Positions 8,156 through 17,295 of a DNA stretch of 64,000 bases are shown one piece after another. The position numbers and the translations under genes were made by a program. Below the pieces are notes generated by a model. It was not told the origin of the DNA. It saw nothing but the letters and a program-made list of their open reading frames with translations, and did no database searches. Source of the stretch: Pleomorphomonas sp. PLEO (lineage in GTDB: Bacteria; Pseudomonadota; Alphaproteobacteria; Rhizobiales; Pleomorphomonadaceae); the NCBI RefSeq assembly GCF_041320595.1, contig NZ_CP166625.1:2305501-2369500 (forward strand), read 5' to 3'. How positions within the stretch are numbered: position 1 is the stretch's first letter; each line of letters opens with the position of its first letter.

Positions 8156-9184
8156 GTGAAATTGCGTTCGGCCGCGTTCCTCCTTAGCGCCATGGCGGTT
8201 CTCTCCGGCTGCGCGCTGTTCGGCTACGATCTCAAGCGGTCGGAGCGGCCGGTGCCGCCCAAGCTCGTCGCCGAGATGAACAGCCGGGGGCTCGGCCTCG
8301 CGGCACCGATCCTGATCCGGGTCTTCAAGCAGGAGAGCGAACTCGAACTGTGGAAGATGGGGCGCGACGGCCGTTACGCGCTCTTGAAGACCTATCCCAT
8401 CTGCCGCTGGTCGGGAAAGCTGGGACCGAAGAAGGTGGAGGGCGACCGACAGACGCCGGAAGGCTTTTATTCCATCGCGCCGTCGCAGATGAACCCGGAC
8501 AGTCGCTATTACCTCTCCTTCAATCTCGGCTTCCCCAATCGCCTGGAGGCAGCGCTCGGCTATCAGGGCTCCTACCTGATGATCCATGGCGCCTGCTCGT
8601 CGCGCGGCTGCTACGCGGTGACCGACGACGCGGCTTTCGAGATCTATTCCGTGGCGCGCGAGGCCATCCGGGGTGGCCAGCCGGCCTTCCAGGTGGAGGC
8701 GCTGCCGTTCCGCATGACGCCGGCCAACTTCGCCCTGCACCGCGACGATCCCAACATGCCGTTCTGGCGCAATCTCAAGGAGGGTAGCGACGCCTTCGAG
8801 CTGACGCGTCGGGAGCCGCGCGTCGGCTATTGCGGGGCGCGCTACGTGTTCAACGCCGCCAATCTCGACGCGACGGTCGACCCGCTCGCCGCCTGCCCGC
8901 CACTTGAGACGGACGCGGCGCTGGCCGCCGCCATCGCGGAGAAAGCTGCCAAGGACGACGCTGCCACCGCTGCCATCGTTGCCGCCAATCCCGTCGTGCC
9001 GGCCATGTCCTATGTCGACGGCGGCATGCACCCGGCCTTCCGCGCCATCCTCCAGGACAAGGGCGCTTCGCGCCTGTCCAAGATGACCTCGGACAAAACG
9101 CCGGTCAGTCAGCCGGACGCGGCGCTGGCCGATCCCTACACGCCGGAGCTTCTGAAGAAGATCATCGGTGGCGGTGCCAGCTAA
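8156..9184 (+). CDS. L,D-transpeptidase (YkuD domain) lipoprotein
   Basis: Probable peptidoglycan L,D-transpeptidase of the YafK/YkuD type, 342 aa, acting in the periplasm on murein stem peptides. It has a lipoprotein signal peptide with lipobox LSGC (Cys19). The YkuD domain spans about residues 50-170, with substrate-side GDRQTPEGFYSI and the catalytic motif IHGACSSRGCYAV; His144 and Cys152 are the expected catalytic pair. An Ala-rich C-terminal extension of about 150 residues has no recognised domain. The start is a GTG with AAAGG about nine bases upstream. It sits between two HicB-like paralogs, with its own terminator after it. Whether it cross-links murein or attaches lipoprotein is not decidable here. 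Confidence 0.88.
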   Translation: MKLRSAAFLLSAMAVLSGCALFGYDLKRSERPVPPKLVAEMNSRGLGLAAPILIRVFKQESELELWKMGRDGRYALLKTYPICRWSGKLGPKKVEGDRQTPEGFYSIAPSQMNPDSRYYLSFNLGFPNRLEAALGYQGSYLMIHGACSSRGCYAVTDDAAFEIYSVAREAIRGGQPAFQVEALPFRMTPANFALHRDDPNMPFWRNLKEGSDAFELTRREPRVGYCGARYVFNAANLDATVDPLAACPPLETDAALAAAIAEKAAKDDAATAAIVAANPVVPAMSYVDGGMHPAFRAILQDKGASRLSKMTSDKTPVSQPDAALADPYTPELLKKIIGGGAS

Positions 9185-9185
9185 G

Positions 9186-9210
9186 GGCGGAAACGGCTTC
9201 CGCCTTTATT
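9186..9210 (+). terminator. Rho-independent terminator of the L,D-transpeptidase gene
   Basis: Stem GGCGGAA/TTCCGCC with a 5-nt loop, followed by TTTATT, starting two bases after the stop codon. Confidence 0.75.
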
Positions 9211-9283
9211 GTGTCGCCATGCGAGCGTCCTGTTGGAGTTGGGGCTACCGGAAGCGCCCCGTCCCATTGTTCGAGCGCGATTG

Positions 9284-9320
9284 GCAATGTGAAGCCGCAA
9301 CCAAATTTTGCTGGAATTGC
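9284..9320 (-). repeat. Dispersed intergenic palindrome (copy 3, degenerate)
   Basis: TTTTGCTGGAATTGC at 9306-9320 is the exact reverse complement of one arm of the palindrome at 4688-4730. The other arm is decayed (GCAATGTG...GCAACC). It lies upstream of the second HicB-like gene. Confidence 0.5.
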
Positions 9321-9422
9321 CCTTGAGCATATGGGGCAGACGCTCAGAAGCGGTTTTACGCCAACGACATGCGTTTGAACGAAAGCCTAAAGCGGTTCGT
9401 GCATCGGGCCAAGGAGGCACCT

Positions 9423-9812
9423 GTGACCTACGTCGTCGCACTCATTCGGGAAGAAAAAGACGGTATTTTGGGCATTTCGTTTCCGGATTTCCCCGGGTGC
9501 GTCTCCGCAGCCTACAATATGGACGATGTGATCACCCGGGGCGCCAAGACATTGGCCGCCCACGTTAAACACAAAGTCGAGAATAACGAGACCTTTCCGG
9601 TGATCCGTAGGGTCGATGATATCCGGCGGACGGAGAACCTCGATGGGGCCATCATCGCGGCGGTGCCGGTGGATCTGCCTGGCAAGTCGGTCCCCGTGCA
9701 GATCACCATGGACGAGCGCCTGTTGTCCGAACTCGACCGCGTCGCCAGCACAAGCGGCACTACCCGCTCGGGTAAAATTTCCGAGGCGGTTCGTGCCAGC
9801 CTGAGACCCTGA
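9423..9812 (+). CDS. Orphan HicB-like antitoxin protein (paralog 2)
   Basis: A 129-aa paralog of the protein at 7575-7964, similar along its whole length: shared FPDFPG and AAVPVDLPGKS stretches, and an RHH with VQITMDERLLSELDRVAS and TRSGKISEAVRASL. GTG 9423 is preferred over upstream starts because AAGGAGG lies five bases before it and gives the same length and N-terminus (TYVVALIREE) as the paralog. There is no HicA partner. The pair flanks the L,D-transpeptidase gene, which suggests a local duplication. Confidence 0.85.
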   Translation: MTYVVALIREEKDGILGISFPDFPGCVSAAYNMDDVITRGAKTLAAHVKHKVENNETFPVIRRVDDIRRTENLDGAIIAAVPVDLPGKSVPVQITMDERLLSELDRVASTSGTTRSGKISEAVRASLRP

Positions 9813-9884
9813 GGGCGGGCTGTTGCGCGTGCCTCGGAGAAGAGGCCGGTGAACGGCCGGCAAGTGGTGCTGGCCGGCTCGCCG

Positions 9885-10283
9885 TCAAGCCTCGCCGGTG
9901 GCAAGTTCAAAGCCCTCGTCGATCCAGCCGGTGAGGCCGCCGGCCATGATCTTCACCGGTCGGCCGAGATCGGCGAGGCGCAGCGCGCCACGGGCGGCGC
10001 CGTTGCAGTGGGGGCCGGCGCAATAGGTGACGAATAGCGTCTCCTCCGGCCAGGCGCTGAGCTTGGAGCGGATGATCTTGCCGTGCGGCAGGTTGATGGC
10101 GCCGGGCACATGCCCCTTGCCGAACAGGGTTGGGCTGCGCACATCGAGCAGCACGAAGTCGGCGCCCTTTGCGAGCGCGTCATGCACGTCCCAGCAATCG
10201 GTCTCGAAGGTGAACTCGGCCGCGAAATGCTCGCGGGCGATGTCGCTCGGCGCGGCGGGTGTCTCGGTAACGCCTGATTTCAT
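9885..10283 (-). CDS. Rhodanese-like domain protein
   Basis: Single-domain rhodanese, 132 aa, cytoplasmic (no signal peptide). Seen: LLDVRSPTLFGKGHVPGAINLPHG and an active-site loop TYCAGPHCNGAARGA with the expected persulfide Cys88. ATG 10283 follows GGAG. It is divergent from a GlxA/FtrA-type regulator with 89 bp between, and so is the likely target of that regulator. Sulfur transfer or redox function is family knowledge; the physiological acceptor is unknown. Confidence 0.9.
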   Translation of the reverse strand: MKSGVTETPAAPSDIAREHFAAEFTFETDCWDVHDALAKGADFVLLDVRSPTLFGKGHVPGAINLPHGKIIRSKLSAWPEETLFVTYCAGPHCNGAARGALRLADLGRPVKIMAGGLTGWIDEGFELATGEA

Positions 10284-10372
10284 GATCGTCTCCTGCCCTG
10301 GGCTGTTGGCAGGATGTTGCCGTTGGCCTCCGGCGCTTGCAATTGGCGTGAATGACAATGTAGGTAAATATC

Positions 10373-11371
10373 ATGCCAATCGACGCCAAACCCTCCCGCA
10401 TCACATCACAAGGGCCGCTCGCCGTGGCGCTGCTCTACGATGGTCTCTGCACCTTCGAGTTTGGTATCGTCTCCGAGGTGTTTGGCCTTTACCGCCCCGA
10501 GATGGGGCCGGGCTGGTACCGCTTCGCCAGCTGCGCCATCGAGCCTGGGCCTCTCCGGGCGCATGGCGGCTTCACCCTGATGCCCGACGAGGGGCCTGAC
10601 CTGATCGATCAGGCGGATATCATCGTCGTTCCCGGCTGGAAGGGCGCCGACGTGCCGGTGCCGCAAGCGCTGTGCGATAGGCTGAGGGCGGCGCATGCCA
10701 GAGGCGCGCGGCTGATGTCGATCTGCTCGGGCGCCTTCGTGCTGACGGCGACCGGCCTTCTCGATGGCGGCACCGTTTCGACCCACTGGCGTTATGCCGA
10801 GGCGCTGCGACGGCGCTTTCCGGCTGTCACGGTCGACGCCGCCTCGCTCTACCGCGAGCATGACCGCGTGTTCACCTCGGCCGGCAGCGCGGCGGGCATC
10901 GACCTGCTGATCGAGATCGTGCGGCGGGATTTCGGGGCCGACGCCGCCAACTCGGTGGCGCGCCGTCTGGTGGTGCCGGCGCATCGCTCCGGCGGGCAGG
11001 CGCAGTTTCTCGAACGGCCGGTGCCCCAGCGCCCCACCGGCGAAGTGGCGCCGCTGCTCGACCGGATGCGCGAGACGTTGGACGAGGACTGGACCACCGA
11101 GGCGATGGCGCGCGATTGCCGGATGAGTCTCCGCACCTTCCTGCGCCGCTTCCAGGAAGCCACCGGCAGCAGCCCCGGCGACTGGCTGATCGCCGAGCGC
11201 GTCGAGGCGGCCAAGGGGCTGCTATCGTCGGACGATCACGCTATCGAAGCGGTGGCGGCGACGGTGGGTTTCGGCAGCACCCATGCCCTGCGCCATCATT
11301 TCCGCAAAAAGGTGGGCCTGACGCCGACGGAGTATCGCTCGCGGTTTTTAAGAGAGGAGCGGACGGCATAG
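10373..11371 (+). CDS. ftrA: GlxA/FtrA-family transcriptional regulator (DJ-1/PfpI plus AraC HTH)
   Basis: AraC-type activator, 332 aa. The N-terminal DJ-1/PfpI amidase-like domain spans about residues 15-190, with Cys118 in SICSGAFVL at the nucleophile-elbow position. The C-terminal AraC double HTH covers about residues 225-325 (MARDCRMSLRTFLRRFQEAT, then AVAATVGFGSTHALRHHFRK). It is divergent from a rhodanese gene, an arrangement I associate with FtrA-type regulators. The regulated signal is unknown. The symbol is by family resemblance only. Confidence 0.85.
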   Translation: MPIDAKPSRITSQGPLAVALLYDGLCTFEFGIVSEVFGLYRPEMGPGWYRFASCAIEPGPLRAHGGFTLMPDEGPDLIDQADIIVVPGWKGADVPVPQALCDRLRAAHARGARLMSICSGAFVLTATGLLDGGTVSTHWRYAEALRRRFPAVTVDAASLYREHDRVFTSAGSAAGIDLLIEIVRRDFGADAANSVARRLVVPAHRSGGQAQFLERPVPQRPTGEVAPLLDRMRETLDEDWTTEAMARDCRMSLRTFLRRFQEATGSSPGDWLIAERVEAAKGLLSSDDHAIEAVAATVGFGSTHALRHHFRKKVGLTPTEYRSRFLREERTA

Positions 11372-11403
11372 GAGCGAGGTGTCCGAGGATCAGGCCACCG
11401 ACA

Positions 11404-12468
11404 TTATCGGCCATATAAAAGAGTTTGGTTGCCGCCGAGATTGGTGGCGATGAACGGGCGCAAGGCGAGAAGTTGCGGTTCCATCGGTGCCGTGCCCGGA
11501 AAGGCTCGATGATAGAGCTCCAGGAACGCCACGCTCTGGGCGGGCGGCAATCCCTTGGGGAAAGGCTCCTGCGCCTTGCCGGCGGCGGCGGTCATCGTGG
11601 CTGGATTGGCGATTGATTGCAGCGTGAAGTGCACGATCTTGTGCAAGGCACCGTCGCAGACATTGTAGGCCGGGATGCCGTTGGCCTCGGCGAAGGCAGC
11701 GACCGGCACCAGGGCGTTCAGGGCGAAGAGGTGGTACTCGCGGGCCTTCTTGCCGCGCGCCAGCTCCAGCGGCAAGCCGCCTTGCGCGGTGGCGCCGCGG
11801 ACACCGGCTTTGTAGGTCTCCACGGCCCAATCCAATAGTTTCCGATCGTCGGCCGCCACGGCCACCGCTGCCGAGGCAAGAGCTGCCCAATAGGCGTGAT
11901 TGTTGCGCGATCCCCTGAGCTTGTCGCGGGTGGCGCCGAAGAACGTGTCGGTGGAGGTTGCGAGCTCGGCCATCCACTTTGTGACGGAGGCGAGGCGCGC
12001 GTCCCCTTCGACGGCCGGCGAAATCTGGATCAGGGCCATGCCGAGGCCGGCGAGGATTTGCGCCCGTTCGAATTCGGCATTGGGGTTGTCCATCCGCGAC
12101 AGAGCCTGCCCCTCAGCCCAAGCCCGCAGCCATGTGAGGGCGCAGCGCGCGTCGGCGGCTCCGCCATGCTCGGTGTAGCGATTGGCCATCTTGACGACGG
12201 TTTGGGAGAACGCCCGGATGGGGGCCATCTGCGCCTGGAACGCACGATCGGCCTCAGGGTCGACCGTGTCGCGCTCAGGGCCGTCGTTGCCGTATTTCGA
12301 GATGACCTTAAGGTTGACGACCGGCGCTGGTGGCGCGGCGCACTCTTTTCCAATGGCAAAATCGCTGGGCGAACGCGGCGAGAACGGCGGCAGCATTTTC
12401 GCCGATGAGCTGGCGGCTAGCCCGGCCATCGTCATCAGAGACAGCAGGGCGATCAATAGACTGCGCAT
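11404..12468 (-). CDS. Alginate lyase family protein (PL5-like), secreted
   Basis: Probable periplasmic poly(beta-D-mannuronate) lyase-like enzyme, 354 aa. A signal peptide (about residues 1-23) is followed by an all-helical domain. The segment RNNHAYWAALA near residue 190 matches the conserved N-N-H-x-Y active-site motif of PL5 alginate lyases. There are no alginate biosynthesis genes (algD, alg8, alg44) nearby, so it may degrade exogenous polymannuronate. It lies 33 bp after the convergent GlxA-type gene and downstream of an antiporter gene on the same strand. Family confidence is good; substrate is less certain. Confidence 0.75.
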   Translation of the reverse strand: MRSLLIALLSLMTMAGLAASSSAKMLPPFSPRSPSDFAIGKECAAPPAPVVNLKVISKYGNDGPERDTVDPEADRAFQAQMAPIRAFSQTVVKMANRYTEHGGAADARCALTWLRAWAEGQALSRMDNPNAEFERAQILAGLGMALIQISPAVEGDARLASVTKWMAELATSTDTFFGATRDKLRGSRNNHAYWAALASAAVAVAADDRKLLDWAVETYKAGVRGATAQGGLPLELARGKKAREYHLFALNALVPVAAFAEANGIPAYNVCDGALHKIVHFTLQSIANPATMTAAAGKAQEPFPKGLPPAQSVAFLELYHRAFPGTAPMEPQLLALRPFIATNLGGNQTLLYGR

Positions 12469-12501
12469 CTTGCTCGCCTCTTTCCTGGCTCACCCAGCTA
12501 T

Positions 12502-14145
12502 CTATGTCGAGCCGCCGAGCCGTGCTTCCAGGAGGTCGACTTCCCTGACCAGCTTGCGGGCCGCCACATCGGAAATCTTGCGAGCGCGGGCTTTACGGTA
12601 GATCTCGTCGCGTTCGGCGTGCAGCCCGGCGAGGCGGAGCTTGCGCTCGATGTCGTCAATCCTGCGCGCCAGTTCCCGCTCGTCGCCGGTCTTGGCGCGG
12701 CCGTCGATGCGCTGCCGATAGAGCTCCATGATCCGCGCGCCGGCATCGATATAGAGATCGGCGTCGGCGCGGCCTTCGCCCATCTCGTGCTGGGCCTGTT
12801 CGATGGCCTTGATCGCCGCCTCGGCCGCTGCCGTGCGGGCGCCATCCTCAGCTTCCTGGTTTGACGGCTCCGGCGGCAGTTTGATGTTCTTCAAAAGATG
12901 CGGCAGCGCGACGCTCGCGGCGACCAGCGACACGATGATCACACCGGCGGCGAGCAATATGGCCAGGTCGCGCGCCGGGAAGGGCGACCCGTCGTTCATG
13001 GTGAGCGGCAGCGTCAGCACGCCGGCCAGCGTTATGGTGCCACGCACGCCGGCCAGCGAGGTTGCCACCACCAGGCGCCAGCTCGGCGTCTCCAAGGTTC
13101 TGCCCTGGCGCGCCGCCTTGAACAGGACGAAGCGTAGCGAGGTCCAGGCCCACAACAGGCGCAGGGCGGCCAGCGCCAGGTTAATGGCCACGATATAGAC
13201 AAAGAGCCACGCCGGGTCGTGATGGCCGGTTTCCTGGACGACCCGCGCGGCGCCGGCGACGATCTGGGGAAGCTGTTCGCCGAGCAGCACGAAGATGATG
13301 CCGTTGGCGGCGAAATGCACGGTGTCCCAGACGGCGCTGCGCCTCACGCGGGTGACGGCGAGCGCTTGGCCGGACTGCTCGGCGTAGCTCATCGTGATGC
13401 CGGCGGCGACGGCGGCGAGGATGCCCGAGCAGTGGAAATGCTCGGCCAGGAGGTAACTGGCAAAGGGAATGAGCAGGCTGACCAGGATCTGCGAGCCGCT
13501 ATCCTCGCCGAACCGTTTCGACAGCCAGTTCTTGGCTTTCGTCGTTCCCCAGGTGACGGCGGTGCCGATGGCGATGCCGCCGATGGCCAGCCACAGGAAG
13601 GTGGCGAAAGCGCTGGGAAGCGAGAAGGTGCCGGTGAGTGCCGTCGCCACGGCAAAGCGCATGCAGACCAGACCCGAGGCGTCGTTGAGCAGCGACTCGC
13701 CTTCGAGAATGTGCATCAGCCGTTTGGGGATCGGCACCCGCTTGGCAATGGCCGACACGGCGATGGGGTCGGTGGGCGACAGGATGGCAGCGAGCGCGAA
13801 GGCAACGGCCAGCGGCATGGCCGGAATCAGCCAGTTGATAAAGAAGCCGACGCCGACCACCGTGAAGACGACAAGGCCGAGGGCGAGTTCCAGGATCGTG
13901 CCCTTGTCGCGGAACAGGCCCTCTTTGGGGATGCGCCAGCCATCGAGAAACAGCAGCGGCGGCAGAAACAGCAGGAAGAACAGATCGGGTTGCAGCTCGA
14001 CGCCCAGGTCGGCCACCGAGGCAACGCAGGCGCCCAGCGCGATCTGGTAGAGCGGCAGCGGCAGGGAAATGGGCGACATGCGCGAGAGCACACCGCTGAT
14101 GACGACGGCCAGCAACAAGACGAGTGCAATCGCGACCGCTTCCAT
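12502..14145 (-). CDS. CPA1-family Na+/H+ antiporter
   Basis: Integral inner-membrane monovalent cation/proton antiporter, 547 aa. About 12 hydrophobic segments fill residues 1-400, with the conserved ILSPTDPIAVSAIAKRVPIP and LLNDASGLV stretches of the CPA1 (NhaP/YjcE-like) core. A charged, helical cytoplasmic tail of about 130 residues follows. ATG 14145 is chosen over a start 48 bp upstream because membrane homology begins there and a G-rich element precedes it. It is preceded by a long structured intergenic region and followed by the alginate lyase gene. Role: pH or Na+ homeostasis (family knowledge). Confidence 0.9.
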   Translation of the reverse strand: MEAVAIALVLLLAVVISGVLSRMSPISLPLPLYQIALGACVASVADLGVELQPDLFFLLFLPPLLFLDGWRIPKEGLFRDKGTILELALGLVVFTVVGVGFFINWLIPAMPLAVAFALAAILSPTDPIAVSAIAKRVPIPKRLMHILEGESLLNDASGLVCMRFAVATALTGTFSLPSAFATFLWLAIGGIAIGTAVTWGTTKAKNWLSKRFGEDSGSQILVSLLIPFASYLLAEHFHCSGILAAVAAGITMSYAEQSGQALAVTRVRRSAVWDTVHFAANGIIFVLLGEQLPQIVAGAARVVQETGHHDPAWLFVYIVAINLALAALRLLWAWTSLRFVLFKAARQGRTLETPSWRLVVATSLAGVRGTITLAGVLTLPLTMNDGSPFPARDLAILLAAGVIIVSLVAASVALPHLLKNIKLPPEPSNQEAEDGARTAAAEAAIKAIEQAQHEMGEGRADADLYIDAGARIMELYRQRIDGRAKTGDERELARRIDDIERKLRLAGLHAERDEIYRKARARKISDVAARKLVREVDLLEARLGGST

Positions 14146-14228
14146 AGTCCATCCCGTGTACGCCAGGAGATAGAGACGTCCTCTATCCTCCAAAGGTCCT
14201 GATGTGTGGAGCCGTGCCTATGTGTTTG

Positions 14229-14397
14229 CTCTATATATATAATCTGTCATGGTCCGCGAAGGCGGACCACCTCAGGCAGAAAGAGGCGCGGGGTAATCAC
14301 AGGGGGGTTCTCATCCCTGGAGATCTATACCGGCCGCCCGCTCTATCCTGCCCGAGGTCCTCTGCCTTCGCAGAGGAAGACAGTTTATATATCTGAT
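14229..14397. repeat. Structured 170-bp intergenic element with covarying hairpins (ncRNA or MITE-like)
   Basis: The two ends form a long imperfect inverted repeat of about 50 bp each (14231-14280 against 14347-14395), starting from TATA-rich tips. Inside each arm sits a perfect hairpin: TGGTCCGC-GAAG-GCGGACCA at 14250-14269 and TCCTCTGC-CTTC-GCAGAGGA at 14358-14377. On opposite strands these occupy the same place, have the same GAAG loop and the same stem length, but different, still fully paired stem bases. The interior has a CAGGG/CCCTG hairpin. It lies between the antiporter 5' end and the adenine deaminase 3' end and contains no credible ORF. Confidence 0.6.
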
Positions 14398-14410
14398 TTA
14401 ACAACACAAT

Positions 14411-14444
14411 CCGCTTCGGTCGCGATCCGGCACGATCGAAGCGG
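14411..14444 (-). terminator. Terminator after the adenine deaminase gene
   Basis: A 12-bp stem with one G-T wobble (CCGCTTCGGTCG against CGATCGAAGCGG) lies 8 bp past the stop codon on the minus strand, followed by a T-rich stretch (ATTGTGTTGTT). Confidence 0.65.
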
Positions 14445-14451
14445 GGGCTTA

Positions 14452-16266
14452 TTACTCCGCCGCCTCAAACAGCGGCACCTGGGTCATTTCCGGCACCAGC
14501 ACCATGCCCTTGTCGGTGATGCGGATTTCCGGGATGACCGACAGCGGGATCAGGTTGAAGCCCATGTAGGGCAGGGTGCAGCCCGCCTTTTCCCACTCGG
14601 CCTTCAGCGCCTGCACTTCGCCGGCGACGACATGCACGCGCTTGTCGGACATCAGGCCGGCGACCGGCAGCGGCACCATGGCCGTCACCACGCCGTCGCG
14701 GACGACGCAGATGCCGCCGCGCTCGGCCTCGATGGCTTGAAGCGCCACGCGCATGTCGGCCTCGTTGGTGCCGGCGACGATGATGTTGTGGCTGTCGTGG
14801 CCGACCGAGGAGGCGACGGCGCCGTGCTTCAGGCCGAAGTTCTGCAACAGGCCATGGGCGATGTTGCCGTCCGACTTGCCATGCCGCTCGACGACGGTGA
14901 CGAAGGCGAGGTCGTGGCGGTCGAACAGCGTCTGCCAGTCGTTGGCCGGCTCGAGCTCGAGCTTGACGTGCTTCAGCACGATGCCCGGCAGCTCGGTGCG
15001 GATGACGTTGGCGGTGAGCGGCGCGGTCGGCAGTTCGGGCGTCAGCTTCAGCGTCTTCGGCAGATGCACGGTGGCGTAAGCGGCGTCCGGGTAGCGGTAG
15101 CGCGCTTCGAGGCTGGCTTCCAGCGTCGGGGTGATCGAGCGGTGGTCGACCATCAGCTCGCCGCCGTACCAGGTGCTCTGCGGTACCAGATCGTCGTCGA
15201 GTAGCACCAGGTCGGCGCGCCGGCCGCCGCCGAGGCCGCCGATCTCGCCATCCATGGCATAGCGCGTGGCGCCGGAGATCGAGCCCAGCGCCCAGGCTGT
15301 GGTGCGTGGAACGCCGATCTTGTAGGCCTGCCGCACCACCCAGTCGAGGCCGAAGGCCAGGAGGTCCTCGGCGTCGCGGTCGTCGGTGCAGACGGCGATG
15401 CGGCGCGGCGAGGCGCCGAGCTCGGTCATCGTCTTGATCGCCTCGGGCAGCGAGTGCCAGGGCGTGGTCGGCGGGCCGCCGCGCAGGAAGATCCAGACGC
15501 CGGCTTCCAGCAGGTCGTCGGCGATGTCGCGGTCGGTGGCCTCGTGGGTGTCGGTGACGCCGGAGGCGGCATAGGCGGCGACGAACTCGCGGCCGTAGAC
15601 GTGGCCGGACACCGGCCGGCCGCGCGACAGGGCGGCGGCGATGATGGCGTGGCTGCGCTCGTCACCCATGGTGACGGGCACGAAGTCCATCTTCTCGCCG
15701 AGGGCGACCGCTTCCGGCCACTTGTCGAACAGGGCGGCGATCTTCTCCGGCGTCAGGTCGCCGCCGGCCGTTTCCATCTCGGGCGAGGTGGCGGGCACCG
15801 TGGAGGCCAGCGTATGGAAGATGGACAGCGGCGCCTCGCGGGCATCCTCCATCATCGCCTCGATGCCGGCGACGTCCATCACGTTGCCGATCTCGTGGCT
15901 GTCGCAGAAGATGGTGGTGGTGCCGTTCAAAAGCGCGGCCTCGGCATAGGCGCAGGCCGTCACCATCGAGCTTTCGATGTGGATATGCGGATCGATCAGG
16001 CCCGGTCCGATGATGCCACCACGGGCGTCATAGATCGTTGCCGCGCCGCCCCGGTAGCTGCCGGCCGGCAAGACGGCGGCGATGCGGCCGCCGGAAACCC
16101 AGATCTCGCGTTCATTCAAGATGCGGTCGGAATAGGTGGACAGGACACGGGCACCGGTGATCACCATGTCTGGATCGGCGCGGCCGGACGCCACGTCGGC
16201 GAGGCGACGGGTCAACAGGTGCAGGGGCTTGACGGAAAAACGCGTCGGCTTGGCGGTGCTGGACAT
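14452..16266 (-). CDS. ade: Adenine deaminase
   Basis: Cytoplasmic metal-dependent amidohydrolase converting adenine to hypoxanthine and ammonia (purine salvage), 604 aa, full length for the Ade family. Seen: the metal-binding motif [12 protein letters not shown] (His94, His96), [17 protein letters not shown], a CTDD aspartate region, and the C-terminal domain with [20 protein letters not shown] 16266 begins the ORF; no strong Shine-Dalgarno is visible. It appears monocistronic, with its own terminator. Confidence 0.93.
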   Translation of the reverse strand: MSSTAKPTRFSVKPLHLLTRRLADVASGRADPDMVITGARVLSTYSDRILNEREIWVSGGRIAAVLPAGSYRGGAATIYDARGGIIGPGLIDPHIHIESSMVTACAYAEAALLNGTTTIFCDSHEIGNVMDVAGIEAMMEDAREAPLSIFHTLASTVPATSPEMETAGGDLTPEKIAALFDKWPEAVALGEKMDFVPVTMGDERSHAIIAAALSRGRPVSGHVYGREFVAAYAASGVTDTHEATDRDIADDLLEAGVWIFLRGGPPTTPWHSLPEAIKTMTELGASPRRIAVCTDDRDAEDLLAFGLDWVVRQAYKIGVPRTTAWALGSISGATRYAMDGEIGGLGGGRRADLVLLDDDLVPQSTWYGGELMVDHRSITPTLEASLEARYRYPDAAYATVHLPKTLKLTPELPTAPLTANVIRTELPGIVLKHVKLELEPANDWQTLFDRHDLAFVTVVERHGKSDGNIAHGLLQNFGLKHGAVASSVGHDSHNIIVAGTNEADMRVALQAIEAERGGICVVRDGVVTAMVPLPVAGLMSDKRVHVVAGEVQALKAEWEKAGCTLPYMGFNLIPLSVIPEIRITDKGMVLVPEMTQVPLFEAAE

Positions 16267-16509
16267 CCGGACCTCGGGCTCGATTCAACAATGCCCCCTC
16301 GGTCGGCCCGAGCGGGGCCAAGACATCGTAACCACGGATGATGGCGTTTCAAGACAAAAGTGGGGGCGCGCCGAGCTTGATGTTGCCCGCGATGAAGTTG
16401 CCGATGTACGTTCAGCCTTGACGAGCATTGCTGAGGTGCGCGCCAGGGAGGGTAGAGATAGTCGCTATTCGTCCATCGCCTGCTTTCTCGGCTGCACCGC
16501 CTCGGCGAT

Positions 16510-17112
16510 GTGAAAAAGGCTATTAGGAACATGCAGGCTGCGACCTACAAGAAAGCCCTCGTCGGAATTTGCCGGTTCGTGGTCAACGAGCTGCTTCTGC
16601 TGCTCTTCATCGTGTTTTCATTTGCCGCACTGGGGTCGGGGGAGAATAGCGAAGCGGAAGCCATCTGTTTGGAAGAGTATCCTGAAGGAACGGCGGGCGC
16701 TTTTGGCACGGCCTGCTACAATCAGCCATGGGTCCGAGTGCTGTACGCTTTGGCTGCCGTTCTCGTGCTTTCGGCTCTGATTTATTCCCTGAGGTCATTT
16801 TTGAACAAACCGGCGAACCAGTTCGACGATGATTATGAATCCGCGTTCGATCTATTTTCGCCCGCACTGAAGGTTTTCTGCTTTTTTGTGGCAGGTGTTT
16901 CATGTTGCGTTCTGTTGCCAGTTTCGGCGCTATTCTCTCTAGCCGCGTTGGCAGCCTGGGCTGACTCGCTACATGTTTGCCCTTTTGGCCATCAGTGTAG
17001 CGATGCGCAGGCGACCATGTGGTTCGGTTCTTCAATCGGCGTCTTGGCGCTGGGCCTCTTCATCGTGTTGCTGCGGTTTTTACTGAGAAACCGATCGGCT
17101 GTTGGGACCTGA
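16510..17112 (+). CDS. Predicted small integral membrane protein, unknown function
   Basis: A 200-aa protein with about four hydrophobic segments: around residues 25-43, 75-95, 120-150 and 170-192. A loop with paired cysteines follows the first segment (AICLEEYPEG ... GTACYNQPW) and another lies before the last (HVCPFGHQC), consistent with disulfides outside the cytoplasm. GTG 16510 opens the ORF; ATG 16531 (seven codons later, after AGGAA) is an equally possible start. Base composition is visibly lower in GC than its neighbours, which hints at transfer. No family recognised. Confidence 0.6.
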   Translation: MKKAIRNMQAATYKKALVGICRFVVNELLLLLFIVFSFAALGSGENSEAEAICLEEYPEGTAGAFGTACYNQPWVRVLYALAAVLVLSALIYSLRSFLNKPANQFDDDYESAFDLFSPALKVFCFFVAGVSCCVLLPVSALFSLAALAAWADSLHVCPFGHQCSDAQATMWFGSSIGVLALGLFIVLLRFLLRNRSAVGT

Positions 17113-17295
17113 GGCGGCGCTGTTTGCTGGACCGGTCATGCGTCAGGGCTGGGTCAAGGCTCCGCTGTTCGTCACGCTGATCCAATCGGCCGGGAAGCCG
17201 CCATGGCCCGCGCGACAGCGGTTCGCAGGCAAGGCAGCTCGGTTGGGCTTGAAAGGCTTGGACGCCGGCTGCGACAACCGGTGTCCGCTTATCCG

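Noticed and set aside
7020-9422. Search for a HicA toxin gene beside the HicB-like genes
   Set aside because: No 55-85 codon frame with the HicA dsRBD-like G-x-H motif was seen on either strand near them.
14229-14397. Identification of the structured element as 6S RNA or another named RNA
   Set aside because: The overall rod-like shape is suggestive, but I could not match conserved 6S sequence blocks from memory, so no name is given.
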